Positions 31,339 to 42,125 of a stretch of DNA of 64,000 bases are shown in pieces. Under the pieces are notes generated by a model. That model made no database searches and was not told the origin of the DNA. It worked only from the letters and a program-made list of their open reading frames with translations. Within the stretch, counting starts at the first letter, position 1. Every line of letters starts with the position of its first letter. Origin of the DNA: Litsea cubeba (lineage: Eukaryota > Streptophyta > Magnoliopsida > Laurales > Lauraceae); assembly GCA_012931725.1 (NCBI GenBank), contig CM022955.1, forward strand, positions 10,752,885 through 10,816,884, in the 5' to 3' direction. The position numbers and the translations under genes were made by a program.

Positions 31339-31806
31339 CTAGATCCTGTAGGTGCCTGGTCTCACTACTTCTGTTACGAGGTACGGCCCTTTCCAGTTTG
31401 GTCCCAACTTTCCTTCGCGAGAGTCCTTTGTGGCGAGGATCACCTTTTTGAGGACCAGCTCTCCAGGTTGAAAGGAATGAGGCTTTACCCTCGAGTTGTA
31501 GTACATTGTCATGCGCCGTTTGTATTCTATGTTGCGGACCATAGCCATCTCCCTTGCCTCCTCTACCAAATTGAGGTTGATGCGGAGTCCTTCCTCATTG
31601 GTGACGGGGTCATAGAGGTGAACCCTTAAGGAATGGACACCTATCTCAACAAGGATGACTGCCTCAGTCCCAAAAGCGAGAGAGAAAGGGGTTTCCCCAG
31701 TAGGAGTTCTTGGTGTCATTCGATATGCCCATAACACTCCTGGGAGCTCGTCGGTCCAAAGACCCTTCGCTGTTTCGAGCCTTGTCTTTAGGTTGCGTAG
31801 GACCGT
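31339..31806 (-). pseudogene. Gypsy integrase C-terminal fragment
   Basis: The frame encodes TAKGLWTDELPGVLWAYRMT, then PTGETPFSLAFG and the C-terminal module with FQPGELVLKK and LGPNWKGPYLVTEV, ending at 31339. The catalytic core, N-terminal zinc finger, RNase H, reverse transcriptase and protease are absent. The upstream border near 31800 is a fusion to gag, so this is a deletion scar, not a gene. Confidence 0.88.
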
Positions 31807-33079
31807 TCTTACTGAAAGGTCTTACTTCATCTTTGTCTCGCTCCTTCCCCTTGTCCCCTATTCTGGAGGACTCCCCTCGCCTGGCCCTTGTGATATCTTC
31901 AGCATTCATGTACATCTGGGCCTTTGCTAGTAGCTCTGGCATGTTCTTTGGCGGGCGCTTCATCACTGAAAAGAGGAAACTTGATGAGCAGAGGCCTCCC
32001 AAGAAGGCTGTCATGGATACCTTGTCGTCGGGTTCTTCGACCTAAAGTACCTCCTCGTTAAAATGAGTGAGGTAGCTCCTAATGCTCTCGTTCCTATCCT
32101 GCTTTATGCTGAGCAGGTGTGTGGCAAGCTACTGGTGACGGTGCCCTCCAATAAAATGTGACACGAAAGACTTGCTCAATTCTCCAAAGGTGGCGATGGA
32201 GGCTGGGGCGAGATTGACAAACCACTGCCGTGCGGAACCCTTCAGTGTGGTTGGGAATGCCCTGCACATAATCTCATCAGGGATATTATGCAGCTGCATT
32301 ATAGTTTTGTAAGTTTTCAAGTGGTCCAATGGATCATTCGCTCCATCAAATGTCTCCATGGATGGCATTTTGAACTTCCGAGGAAGTGGATAGTTTACCA
32401 CGTCGGGCTTGAACGGTGTGTCCGTTTGCCTGACTAGGTAATCCACTATCTCTGGTGCTTGTGCCTTCATGGCATTGAAGATATTGCCAAGCTGATCTTG
32501 CATTTCCCTGATCTTCTCGTCCCAGCGATTTGGGACTTCCCTGGACAGATCATGAAAATAACTCCCATCCTCCATGCTTTGGTTTTCACTCTCTCCTTCT
32601 TGGAAATGATGATCCTCCCCATTAGAAACGGAGGGCGGAGGTGGAAATCTTCCATGATTCGCTTCCCCTGGTGGGAGTCCTCCAATCTGGGATCCACCCA
32701 GTGGAGGTCCTTCTTGATGGGCACCACCTTTAGGGGCGCCCAGGCGAATTCCATGAGGGGCACCCTGAGTAACTCCTTGGGCGCCCAGGGGATCTCCAAA
32801 GGGGGTGTTCTGGGGATGGGCGCCCAGATGAGGAGCTCGGTGTGGAGCTCTTGGATGTCCCGGGCGCGGTGCTCCTCTGAATTGTGCTCCTCCTTTCCCT
32901 GCGAGCATGAGTTGTAGGATCTGCTGGTTTTGGGTCATCATCTGCTGCATGGTCTCCAACGTTTGTTGAAGAGTAGGAGTCGGAGTATTTGGGGCAGGAT
33001 TAGTCGATGGAGGATCATCCTCGCCTTCTCGCAAGGGATTATCATGTGGTCGTCTTGCCGATCTGGTGGTGATCACCAT
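31795..33079 (-). pseudogene. Tat-lineage gag, interrupted
   Basis: The ATG at 33079 starts MVITTRSARR. A Pro/Gly/His-rich spacer of about 150 residues follows, then the gag domain (FKMPSMETFDGANDPLDHLK, then RAFPTTLKGSARQWF). Two in-frame TAG codons interrupt the same frame, at 32129-32131 and about 32042-32044; it then runs on to a basic tail (AEDITRARRGESS, VRPFSKNGP). At about 31800 it is joined to integrase sequence. Gag would form the particle shell; the stops and missing protease make this copy defective. Several plus-strand open frames over this region are shadows. Confidence 0.87.
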
Positions 33080-33132
33080 AGTTTTGAAAAAAGGATGAGA
33101 ACTTTAGTCTCTTCCCACAGACGGCGCCAAAC

Positions 33133-33688
33133 TGATGATGCCTAAATTAGTTTCGGACACCACCGGTCAAGTAATAAATGATAAATGCAGTAATTAAAGA
33201 AAAGAATGGGGATTATAGTGGTTCGGTCAGTGTGACCTACGTCCACTTCAAAGGCAGAGGTTGCCGGATATATTATTTCTCAACTGTGCAATGATTACAA
33301 GCCGAAATCTATCTCTCTCTTAAGCGCTGGTGGGACTTTTCTATTTATATTCTTCCCCTAACAGATGGGGACGACTTTATAGCAACGTTCGCTTTACTTT
33401 GATGGAGTCTTCGAACTACCCTCGATGGATGAGGCAGGTGAGATATTCTCCACAGGACTTGGTAAAAGCGGGTTAAAGACTGACTATTTCCGAAGCGACG
33501 TGGGCTACCTTGACATGGCCAGACTTCGTGGATTTGGGCCCGAACCTCAACGGACTAAACGGATCTTCACAGCTTTAGGCCCTGGTTCGTCACTGACTGG
33601 GTCACTTGGGCCTGACTCATCATCACAGACTGGATCACTTGGGCCTGACTCATCATAACGGAGTGGGTCACTTGGGCCTGACTCATCA
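33133..33688 (-). repeat. 5' LTR of the Tat-lineage element
   Basis: 556 bp, TGATGATGCC to CTGACTCATCA. It holds one more unit of the 31-bp GGGTCACTTGGGCCTGACTC repeat than the other LTR. The primer-binding site lies at about 33111-33131 (minus strand TTTGGCGCCGTCTGTGGGAA). Confidence 0.92.
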
Positions 33689-33693
33689 CTTAT

Positions 33694-34306
33694 GATTAAT
33701 ATGAGAACATTGAACAACTCGGAACATGAATTGAGTGCCCACAAAAGTGCAAACAATTAGAACTATATAGGTTGGGATCTTTTGGGCTTTCATAGATTTT
33801 GAGAGTCTTAGAGCTTATTACATCTTGCGGGCACAAAAGTACAGAAAATAAGTCGTCTATAGGCTGTGATTGTTTTGGGTGTTTTCACAAATCTCTCGAA
33901 ATCTATTAAGATTTAAGGTAAACAAAACTAAACATCTTAAGGTCCCGAAAGCGAATAAAAAAAAGGTGGTTAAAGGGATTCAAACCAGTTCAAAGTGAGA
34001 AAGGGTACGTTTGAAGAATTCAACCCAAGTTGGGTTCATGGTGGTGGGGTTTGGCTGCCCTGACCCACTTCGCTTTAAAAAATCTAAGTCTTACCGTATT
34101 TATCATTTCTTTTAATTTGTATTGTTAAATAACTAAGCTGTATTAATGTGATCTACGCTCTTTATGAGACAAGTTTGACATCAAAAACTCTAAATCCAAC
34201 ACACGGCAGGTCGAGTATTAAGGTAGAACAGGTATTAGTCAGGGTGGCTGTGAGTTGATGCCAACCCATTACAATCCCTAATGAATGGAGAAATTGGTAG
34301 GCATAC
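33694..34306. other. Unassigned DNA between the Tat element and copy B
   Basis: No gene or element terminus recognised. Continuous with 27737 across the CTTAT target duplication once the Tat element is removed. Confidence 0.4.
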
Positions 34307-35754
34307 TGTCACACCCCCGAACTGGATTACTGCAGCTATCCACGTCTCGGGGCGTGAGCTTAGGATATGTGGGGTAATTATATTTCTTTCACAGTGTTTG
34401 AGTGTGTCAAGGTCTAAAAAGATCTCCCACACTTGTATGAACATTTCGCGGAAGCTTACGTGGTATTGTAACCTAAAGTATGTGGCCATCGGATTTTGTG
34501 TCACAAACCCAAATGTTTAATCATAAGTTTCCATTTACAAATTGCATCATTGGATTAGCATATTTCATTATCAGAGTATTTATTGTATTTCATTGAACTG
34601 AAATATTCAGAGCATAGCAACACCAGGTTATCTATTCCACAAAACATGTTTAAGTTACAATTAGAAAAGGTAAATTAGTTACAACCCAAAGAGCAAAATG
34701 ACCGACAAGGCAAACTCTAAAAACTCTTGGTAGTCCCTTGTGACGAACTCTCGCGTGATGCAAGCACATATAAGATATCATTGAAATCACTCATCTACCC
34801 CCGGCGTGTCACCTGTAATGCTAAGTGTAGTACCATTAGATACGACGATCTAACAAGATGAACAAATATAATTTACATAACATATAGCATCAAAAGGGTA
34901 TAAATGACATGTGGTCATATGAGGTCAGCAAGCGATAGGCTTGGGATAATAGTGCATGAATAAGCATGTGACATGACGAATCTGACAGTACATCCTAACA
35001 AGTTGACCAACCACAATGGATTCTCCAAATTGGCTGCAATGCATGGCCTACATGAGTGCAAGAAACATAACAAGATGTTGGTACCACTAAGAGGCTAAGG
35101 GCTCCAAAACTCCATTGTGGGCCTGGAGCACCACTAAGCTCCTAAGAACATAATCTAGACTGCAACTGCTCTCCATAACATGATACCAAACCCGCACTCG
35201 GTCAGGCCCAAGCGGGGTAAGGTCGAAGCTTAGTGGTGTCAACGCAAAGAGTGATATAAACAGAACATGTGTCAGGAACATAAACATGTTCATAAAGGGT
35301 GTACTCCCACAGCCAAGCATATCATGAGCATAAGTGTGATCATAAACATAAGGAGTACCTCATGATCTAGACAAACGTATATAAACATGTTATATACAGA
35401 TGAACATAGTCTGAAAATGTTCACGCATGAGTATACACATCTTGTAAAAGTGTCTCAACATGATGCACTCATATAAACGTGGTGGACATAAGCAGAGTAT
35501 AAAGGCATAATGCATAATCAAGGCATAATATTGGATAATAAGATAACAAGGGAAATATAGAGGCATGAGATAAATCCTGTGAACATCACGAAAATGTATA
35601 ACAAGATGCATGCAAATAAATTAATCAATGGTCAAGGAGTATGCTACAATCCATCCTAGGGTCCAGAATACCCGGCGCCCGTTGGCATCACTATTAACCT
35701 ATGTGTAGTTCTAAGGTCTCTGATGTCCCCAGGCTACGTTAATCTTGGTGTTAC
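34307..35754. repeat. Gypsy LTR-like sequence, left part of copy B
   Basis: Starts TGTCACACCCCCGAACTGG, the style of start (TGTCACGACCC) seen in many plant Gypsy LTRs and in the LTR at 42186. It has no coding capacity. The part from 35440 is shared with copy A (2106-2249, 3746-3921). It contains the empty sites for the CACTA element (35440), the hAT element (CCTGTGAA, 35576-35583) and the Tork-like Copia insertion (about 35750). Its right end cannot be defined. Confidence 0.55.
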
Positions 35755-36800
35755 TTGGGATTATGGGTACCAAGTATGTTGGGTTATGTCTTGTATTGCT
35801 TGTTCGACATGTAAAAGTGTTGGAGAATGAATGCTACACCCATCGGTGCAGAGACGTACCTATTAGCGAGGTATGAGAAGACATTGCCGGTTATCTCCTA
35901 GTGTCCTGGTGGCTCGAGTTCTACGGAATCAAGGCCAAGGTGGCGATTGTTGGGTTTATGTCTTGTATTTCGGATTTACCAGAGTGGTCTATTGGGTTAA
36001 ATAATGACTGAGTTTAGGGTCCAGGGTATTTTGGTCTTTGTACAGAGGCCGTAGATTATATATATGATGTAATCTATAACCCTAGACTCTGAAGAGAGTT
36101 AAGATGTGAATGTTGCTCTCTTGTAGTGGACATAGGCGGTCTTGTCGAACCACATAAAATCCTCGTATCTCTCTTGTGTGGCATAATTGATTGATCGCAG
36201 GTTTCGCGCTTCCGCACGCACGTGCACAACAAGCGGTATCAAAGCTGATGTGGACCAAGCTATTATGCTGTTGTTTTCATTACCACCTTCATATGAACAT
36301 TTTGTTGATACCATGATGTATGGTAGAGAAACTCTATTCATGGAGGATGTTGAGTCATCCTCAAACTCTAAGGAGTTGAAGAAAAAGGTTTGGCTGAAAA
36401 TGATGGTTCGGGTGAGGGTTTGGTAGTACGAGAAAAGAATAAAGACTTTAGTAGTAGAGGCGAACATAGATCTGAGTCTAGATCCAATAGGGAAAAACAT
36501 TGAATGTTATTATTGCCATAAGAAATGGCACATCAGAGAATATTGTCCTGAAAGGTAAAGGAAATGGAAAGAAATAGAAGATTCGTCATCTGATGATCCA
36601 ATTAGTGTTGCAGATGGAAGATCAGATTATGATTTCGACGGTGCACTTAATTTATGTGACTATAAATGGTATTTGTTGTCAGGATGAATGGATTCTTGAT
36701 TCAGGTTGTTCCTACCACATGTATCCCAATAGGGACTGGTTTACCACTTATATATATAACCCATCAATAAAAGAACTTAATGTTAATAAAAGAACTTAAT
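35755..36800 (+). mobile_element. Permuted Copia remnant, copy B
   Basis: Same order as in copy A: 3'-end-like internal sequence, LTR 35948-36231 (TGTTGGGTTTATG to GTGCACAACA), degraded primer site CGGTATCAAAGC (36234-36245), then mid-gag. Protease keeps WILDSGCSYHMYPNRDWF, with the DSG active site that copy A has lost. The zinc knuckle is altered (CYYCHKKWHIREYC). No polymerase part. Confidence 0.75.
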
Positions 36801-37199
36801 GTTTGTGAATGTCATTATGTAGTTCACATTGGGTGAATAGCATAACAATTTGTCGATCCAGTAGGAGGGTTATTGATAAGTAGATTGAATAAAATAGCCC
36901 ATTATTGATTATAGTGTAAAGTAGCTTATTTTTTGTTTTGATCAGTGTGGACCATTTTGTGGAGTCATTGTAACAGTCAGATCTTCTTGGATCATCATTT
37001 TAGACAGAACTCGTGGAAATGACGGGAATGCGAACCTGATTCGTATTTTGGACTAGTGAGCTAATTGGATTAGCTTGACTGTGTTAAGATCAAATAGTTT
37101 TTTTAGTTTATAGTGAGTAGCGCACAAGAGAACATAACTGGAGTGCTGCCAAACTCAATAAATGTGAAAAAACAATATATTGAAACTTATTGAAACTTC

Positions 37200-38540
37200 A
37201 AAGCAAGAATCTTGGTATTTTGGAATTTGTTTCCAACTTGAATTGTTTTCCACCACGAATGTACTAAAATTGGAACTCTTTTATCTCTTGCAAATCTTTA
37301 AACTTGGGCCCACATCTTGCCTTGAGTTTTTTCTAAAATCTGATTTCAAATTTTGTTGCGCAGTTTGAATGAGGTGGGCCCCATAATAGATATGAGACAC
37401 TAGTGTGCCTCACATCGAATTGGGATTTCTTGCAATTTATAGTGCCGTCCCACTTAGAATTGCAACAATCAATTTCTTGACATCATATCTCCCTTAATAC
37501 AGCTCTGATCAGCGCAAGCTAATTGGGCTCTACGGATATCTACTCAAAAAGAGCTTTTCGACTGTGGCTAGATTCGTCAGATGTGACACTCTATTTGATA
37601 GTTATGACTGTTTTAGATTTGCCCCTGAGAGAAACGAAAATAATTGTGAAAAAAGTTTCCACCCTCCTTCCTTCTTCGATTCCTTTCTCCACAAGAGTTG
37701 TTACTTTCTTTTCTTTCTTGAGATTGATTTGAAATAAACCTAAATCTGAATTTGAATTTCTAATCTCTTCAAAATAAAGAAGATTTCTTGCAACAATTTG
37801 TATGTGGGACCCACTCATGGCCGTCCACCTTGGAACTCACGCCCAAGGTGTTGTGGGTCCCATGGTGTATCTTCTTCTTGAATTTTCTTCTCTTTAACTT
37901 CTCTATTTCGTGGCCCCCAAAGATCTGAAACTCCCTACACAAATAAATCAATGATCAATAAAAACTTGGTTCATGTAGGAAAGGAGCAATGCATCATGCG
38001 AGATCCGAGGACGGCTCCTTACCCGAGTGGTAAGGAATGGCAGTTCTCACCTGGCTGCCCAGGGTTCGAACATTGGGTACGCCAACTCTTCTCGCGTGTG
38101 CGGGCTTTCATCCTGAGTGTGCGAGTTCCTTTCCTACTTGAGTGAGCTGCCTTTCCATGTGTGTGCGGGCTCTAAATTGGGTCCTAGCCCTCTTGGCTGG
38201 GTTACGAAGAAAATGTGAGACCAAATTCACACTAAATAAATGCATAAAATGTCACCATTTTATCTAATTTTCCTTAATTAAACCAATGGTGAAGAGAAAT
38301 ATCATCATTTCATGTGTGAATCGAAATTTATAAGGATTTTCTAACTTTTCATTCTAAAAATAGAAAGTTTCATGATTTCATGCAGAAATGTGATTTTTCC
38401 ATTAATTTTTACTTGAATTCAGACTTTGATGCACACGTACAAAATCATGATTTTCCAATAAAATGACGCATACTATGGTGATTAAGTCCATATATCCTCT
38501 AAAATTGATGATGAAAATACGCAATTTTAAGGACTTATCA
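37200..38540 (-). repeat. Diverged Athila-like LTR fragment with SINE-like insert, copy B
   Basis: Counterpart of 24350-25668. It ends in AAGGACTTATCA at 38540, the reverse complement of an Athila-like LTR start. The tRNA-like insert lies at about 37975-38215 with A-box-like CCCGAGTGGTAAGGAATGG and B-box GGTTCGAAC. Copy B carries a short extra segment near 37390-37415 (GAGACACTAGTGTGCCTCAC) absent in copy A. Confidence 0.62.
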
Positions 38541-38883
38541 CAAGATAAAAAATGAGGGTCACCTTTCATCACTGAGTACTGACTCATAAGGATTGACTGA
38601 TTGGATATATATAGCTATCAGTGTTTAGTAACATTCATACTAAGAAACTAAAAAAATTAGATGATCGGACTTAAGTTCATCTACCTGTAAGGAACCAATT
38701 AGCTGAAAAACTAATTGCTCGATCTCAATTTACTAACTTTTTTAGTAGAAATTAGAAAATCATAAAATTAGATGATCAGGTTAGCAATTCATTAACATGT
38801 AACTAACCAAATTAGCTGCAAAAGTAATTGGTTGACCTCCACTTCCAATACCTGCTCTTTAACAAACATAGGCACCCTTTTGC

Positions 38884-39244
38884 TAATGTTGTAAATGGGT
38901 CGGTTCCGGTCCGAGTCCACCGGAACCGTTAAGGAAAAGGTAGAACTGGATCCGGACCTAGAACCATTTCGGAACCGATTTCTTGGATCCGGAACCGGAA
39001 CCAGAACCATATATGGGACGGGTCCGGATATCCGTAGGGAATGATATTAAAAAAATATTATTTTTAGGAGAGATTTTCGAAAATTTAGGTAATATGTCGG
39101 GTCTCGAATCAACGAGTCTGAACCAAGGTGGAACCGGACCTGGACCCATTTCTATATTGGGGCCTAAATAAGAGTCCAGACCCGGTTTTTAACGGGTCGG
39201 AATCTCTGGGTAATCAGAGAATCGGGGACCCATTTACATCCCTA
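38884..39244. mobile_element. Small non-autonomous hAT element upstream of ELF1
   Basis: 361 bp with ends TAATGTTGTAAATGGGTC and, on the minus strand, TAGGGATGTAAATGGGTC. Both are rich in GGTTCCGG- or CCGGACC-like subterminal motifs. Flanks CCTTTTGC (38876-38883) and CCTTCTTC (39245-39252) agree at 6 of 8 positions, acceptable for an old 8-bp hAT duplication. It lies about 600 bp upstream of the ELF1 TATA box. Copy A lacks this region. Confidence 0.65.
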
Positions 39245-39808
39245 CCTTCTTCCTTTAAATTCCATATGTGAGAGCTGCTTCCCAAACCTCATCTCCTTAA
39301 CTAGAATATGTAATAAACCCATAAAACCTCTCATATCCGGTCTGTCTCTTGATTCATCTACCATTACTATATTATTTGCAAACAACATACTATATTTATG
39401 ACTAATGGTCTAGTGAGGACCGTCCCCACAATCTTATGGTGAGGACCACTTGAGGACCTCTTAGTGGGGCCCATCTTATGACCCATCCAAATGGACCACA
39501 CTTATGCAAACACCCCTCCCCCCGGTTCAGCTGGGCATATAAATCAATTAGCAATTGTTGGGCCCACTAAAACAGGAGTCTTGGACTGTATATGAGATTA
39601 AAAAAGCAAGAGGCTGGCAGTTTTCATGACTTGATGAAGAATTAAAATCAAACCAATTTCATATGGAGTCAACCGAAAATAGGAAAGTACAAATATTTTT
39701 AATACTTGTGGGGTATGTTTGTAGAATACGAGTAGGAATCTAAATCATGTGAGAAATAGAAAGTTGAGTTCAAAAGTTTCATCGTTAACGGTACCTTTTC
39801 CTTCTCGT
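39245..39808 (+). other. Upstream region of ELF1
   Basis: About 560 bp without an open frame between the small hAT element and the TATA-like box. It probably contains the proximal promoter; no individual factor-binding site could be assigned. Confidence 0.4.
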
Positions 39809-39816
39809 TTATAAAT
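39809..39816 (+). promoter_or_regulatory. Putative TATA box of ELF1
   Basis: TTATAAAT, about 30 bp before the likely transcription start near 39840. A leader exon (to about 39. .. 40039 by a GTGAGT donor) and a 5' UTR intron ending with GTGTTCAG at 40518 would follow. Placement is inferred from sequence alone. Confidence 0.5.
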
Positions 39817-40554
39817 GCAAGAGAAGGCGAACGTGAAACACCAAAACGATCAGTCATCCTCTGCAGTCTGCTCCAACAATCTTGAGGTTCTACTCTCAGA
39901 ATCTCTGAAGCTTTCTTTCATTTCATAGGGACGACATCTACAGTGGGGTCTGATCACTTGAAGATTTCTTCCAAGAATTAATTTCTGGTGATCTTTCACA
40001 AACATTCTCAATCATCTCTCTTCTGTTGGTTGCATCAATGTGAGTCTGGTTTCTCAATTTGTTTCTCTTTCTTGTTTCTCTTTCTTGTTTCTTTCTTTCT
40101 TGTTCTTCTGCAATTCTCTGTATATGTCTATCAGCTGTCTCTCTGTTTCTTCCTTCATCTCTTTCAATTCTACCAAGCCATTGCATTGACATTCTTTTCT
40201 TCTTTCTTTTTTTATTTTTATTTTGAAACCTTGAGAGATCTTATTAATGATACATTGGAGTAATCTTTGATCTCCACATCCATCAGGTTATTAATCTGAT
40301 CAAGATCATATGTTATTAATCAATGATCTTCACATCCATCAGGTGCTTGATCAACCTGAAATGATCCACGGCTTAATCCTCTATTTATTAATTTCTTGCG
40401 CCTTCTTGCCTGATACATTGAATTGCTCAATTTTAATTTCTTTTTTCTTTTGGATTTATCTTTAAATTTGTCCGTCTGCATGCCAAAAACTCAAGTTTAT
40501 TCTCTGTTTGGTGTTCAGTTGACCCTAAAAGGAAGCAGGGACTAGAGTTGAGAG

Positions 40555-41186
40555 ATGGGGAAGAGAAAATCCAGGGCAAAACCACCTCCCAAGAAAAAAA
40601 TTAAGCTTGATACGTGCTTTACCTGTCCCTTCTGCAGCCATCAAGGCACTGTTGAATGCGACATGTAAGTAACCCTTGATTCATTGTTCTATATTTATTG
40701 TCTAGGGACAAATCATTTCTTGTAAAATCAATGTTTTAAGGAACTGAATCATGTGAATATGAATCTGTTGTCCTTTCAGGGATAAGAAACATATGACTGG
40801 AGTAGCTGTCTGCTATATTTGCAAAGAGAGTTACAGCACCACTATCCATCGTAAGTTTGTAGATAAATCATCCCAAGTTTCTCTGAATTTCTCAATACAT
40901 CAATGTCATATATATATATATATATATATTAAGCATGACACATGGACCTAACCCAGACACCAGAACCCAATTTGGATTTCACAGCTCCAATTTATGTGGT
41001 CTCTATATGAGAATGTTAATGATGTCATCAGATTCATTAATAATAGGTTTTTTTCTTGTTTAGCTTGGAATTATGTTATCTGATTTCTTTTCATTTCTTT
41101 GCATTGCAGGTTTATCAGAACCAATAGATGTGTACAGCGAATGGTTAGATGAGTGTGAAAGGGTGAATAATTTCGAAGATTGTTGA
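40555..41186 (+). CDS. ELF1: Transcription elongation factor 1 homologue (ELF1/ELOF1)
   Basis: Three coding exons, 40555-40664, 40780-40850 and 41110-41186, with GT-AG introns of 115 and 259 bp, encode 85 residues. The protein starts MGKRKSRAKPPPKKK, the conserved basic tail. A four-cysteine zinc ribbon follows (C24, C27, C48, C51), then LSEPIDVYSEWLDECERVN. Length and order match the eukaryotic Elf1 family, small chromatin-associated factors that travel with RNA polymerase II and act in elongation and transcription-coupled repair. The start is chosen because the family begins MGKRK. A leader intron (about 40040-40518) is likely. The acidic C-terminal tail is shorter than in some plant relatives. 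It looks intact and is the only host gene recognised here. Confidence 0.95.
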
Positions 41187-41639
41187 AGAATCAGCTTATG
41201 CTTACAATTAATACACCTCTTTTTGTAAATTTTTTTCTTTACCATATGAAGCTAGTGTAAATCAAACAAATCTTTCTGGTTTCACAGTGTTTATGTTAAA
41301 TAACATCTTTGATGATTAGCATGGAATCGCATCTTTAATTTGTAGTTAGCTTTCTCTTTTTTCTAAATCAATCCAAAAGTATTGATAATGGTTTTTTCTC
41401 AATTATTATAAATTAATAGTGGTAAGATGAGAGTGGCAAATTGTGTTTGGGTTTTTAATATGTTTCAGAGGGGCCTAGTGTTGGCTCAAGTCTTGTACAG
41501 GGAAGAATCATTAAATGGGACTGGTCCAAGTCTGGCTTAACCATGGACTCGATCAGAATTCAACTTGTTTGCATTCCTATTATGATATTTAATGATAATA
41601 TATATTATTGTATATTTGTGTGACATTGCCTCCCGAAAT

Positions 41640-42125
41640 GTTTTTGAATCCTCTCCCTCTCTCCTTCCCTCTCTTCCTTTACTCGCCGTCCACCTACACA
41701 CGCGCCCTCTCCCTCTCTCTTTCTCTCTCCCTCTCGTTCTCTCTATCTATCACCCTCTCCCTCTTTCTCTTCCCTCTCCTTCTCCCTATCTCTCACCCTC
41801 TCCCTACTCGCCGCCCACCTCCACCTGCGCCCAACCCTCTCTCCCTCTCCCTCTCCCTCTCTCCATGTCCTTCTCCCTGTCTCTCTCCCACTCCTTCCCT
41901 CTCTCTCCCTCTCCCTGCTCGCTGCCCACCTCCGCTCACCCCCTCTCCCTCTCATTCTCCCTGTCTTTCTCCCTCTCTCTTTCTCTCTCCCTCTCCCTGC
42001 TTGCCCCCACCTCCGCCCGCGCCCGACTCTCTCCCTCTCCCTGCTCGTTGCCCACCTCTGCAAGCGGCCCAACCCCTCTCCTTCTCCCTCTCTCCCTGTC
42101 TCTCTCCCTCCCTGTCGCTCGGCCA
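41640..42125. repeat. CT-rich minisatellite
   Basis: Almost pure CTCTCCCT repeats broken at irregular 46-125 bp spacing by a GC-richer phrase, CTGCTCG(C/T)TGCCCACCTC. It gives long open frames (189 and 202 codons) full of Ser, Pro and Leu on one strand and Arg, Glu and Gly on the other, which reflect composition, not a gene. It begins where A/B homology ends. A reversed short copy lies at 53941-54015. Confidence 0.85.

Larger units (their letters stand above)
27742..33688 (-). mobile_element. Tat-lineage Gypsy retrotransposon, pol deleted, with antisense gene
   Basis: The 5947-bp element is flanked by exact duplications CTTAT (27737-27741 and 33689-33693). Its LTRs (27742-28264 and 33133-33688) start TGATGATGCC and end in GACTCGTCA or GACTCATCA; they differ at about 4% plus copy number of an internal repeat. 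On the minus strand the 5' LTR is followed by TTTGGCGCCGTCTGTGGGAA (primer site), then gag. A deletion near 31800 joins gag directly to the C-terminal third of integrase. Between pol and the 3' LTR lies a multi-exon gene on the opposite strand (28497-31039). An antisense gene at this position is a known trait of the Tat clade. Confidence 0.92.
35440..41650. repeat. Segmental duplication copy B (uninterrupted)
   Basis: The partner of 2106-27056 in the same orientation, lacking its five large insertions. It contains the permuted Copia remnant, the reversed Athila-like LTR fragment with SINE-like insert, a small hAT element (38884-39244) and the full ELF1 gene. Region 38837-40754, including promoter and exon 1, has no counterpart in copy A. 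Homology ends at about 41650, where a CT-rich minisatellite begins. Confidence 0.9.

Noticed and set aside
32459..32917. Plus-strand 152-codon frame
   Set aside because: Antisense shadow of the Tat gag gene, without any recognisable motif.
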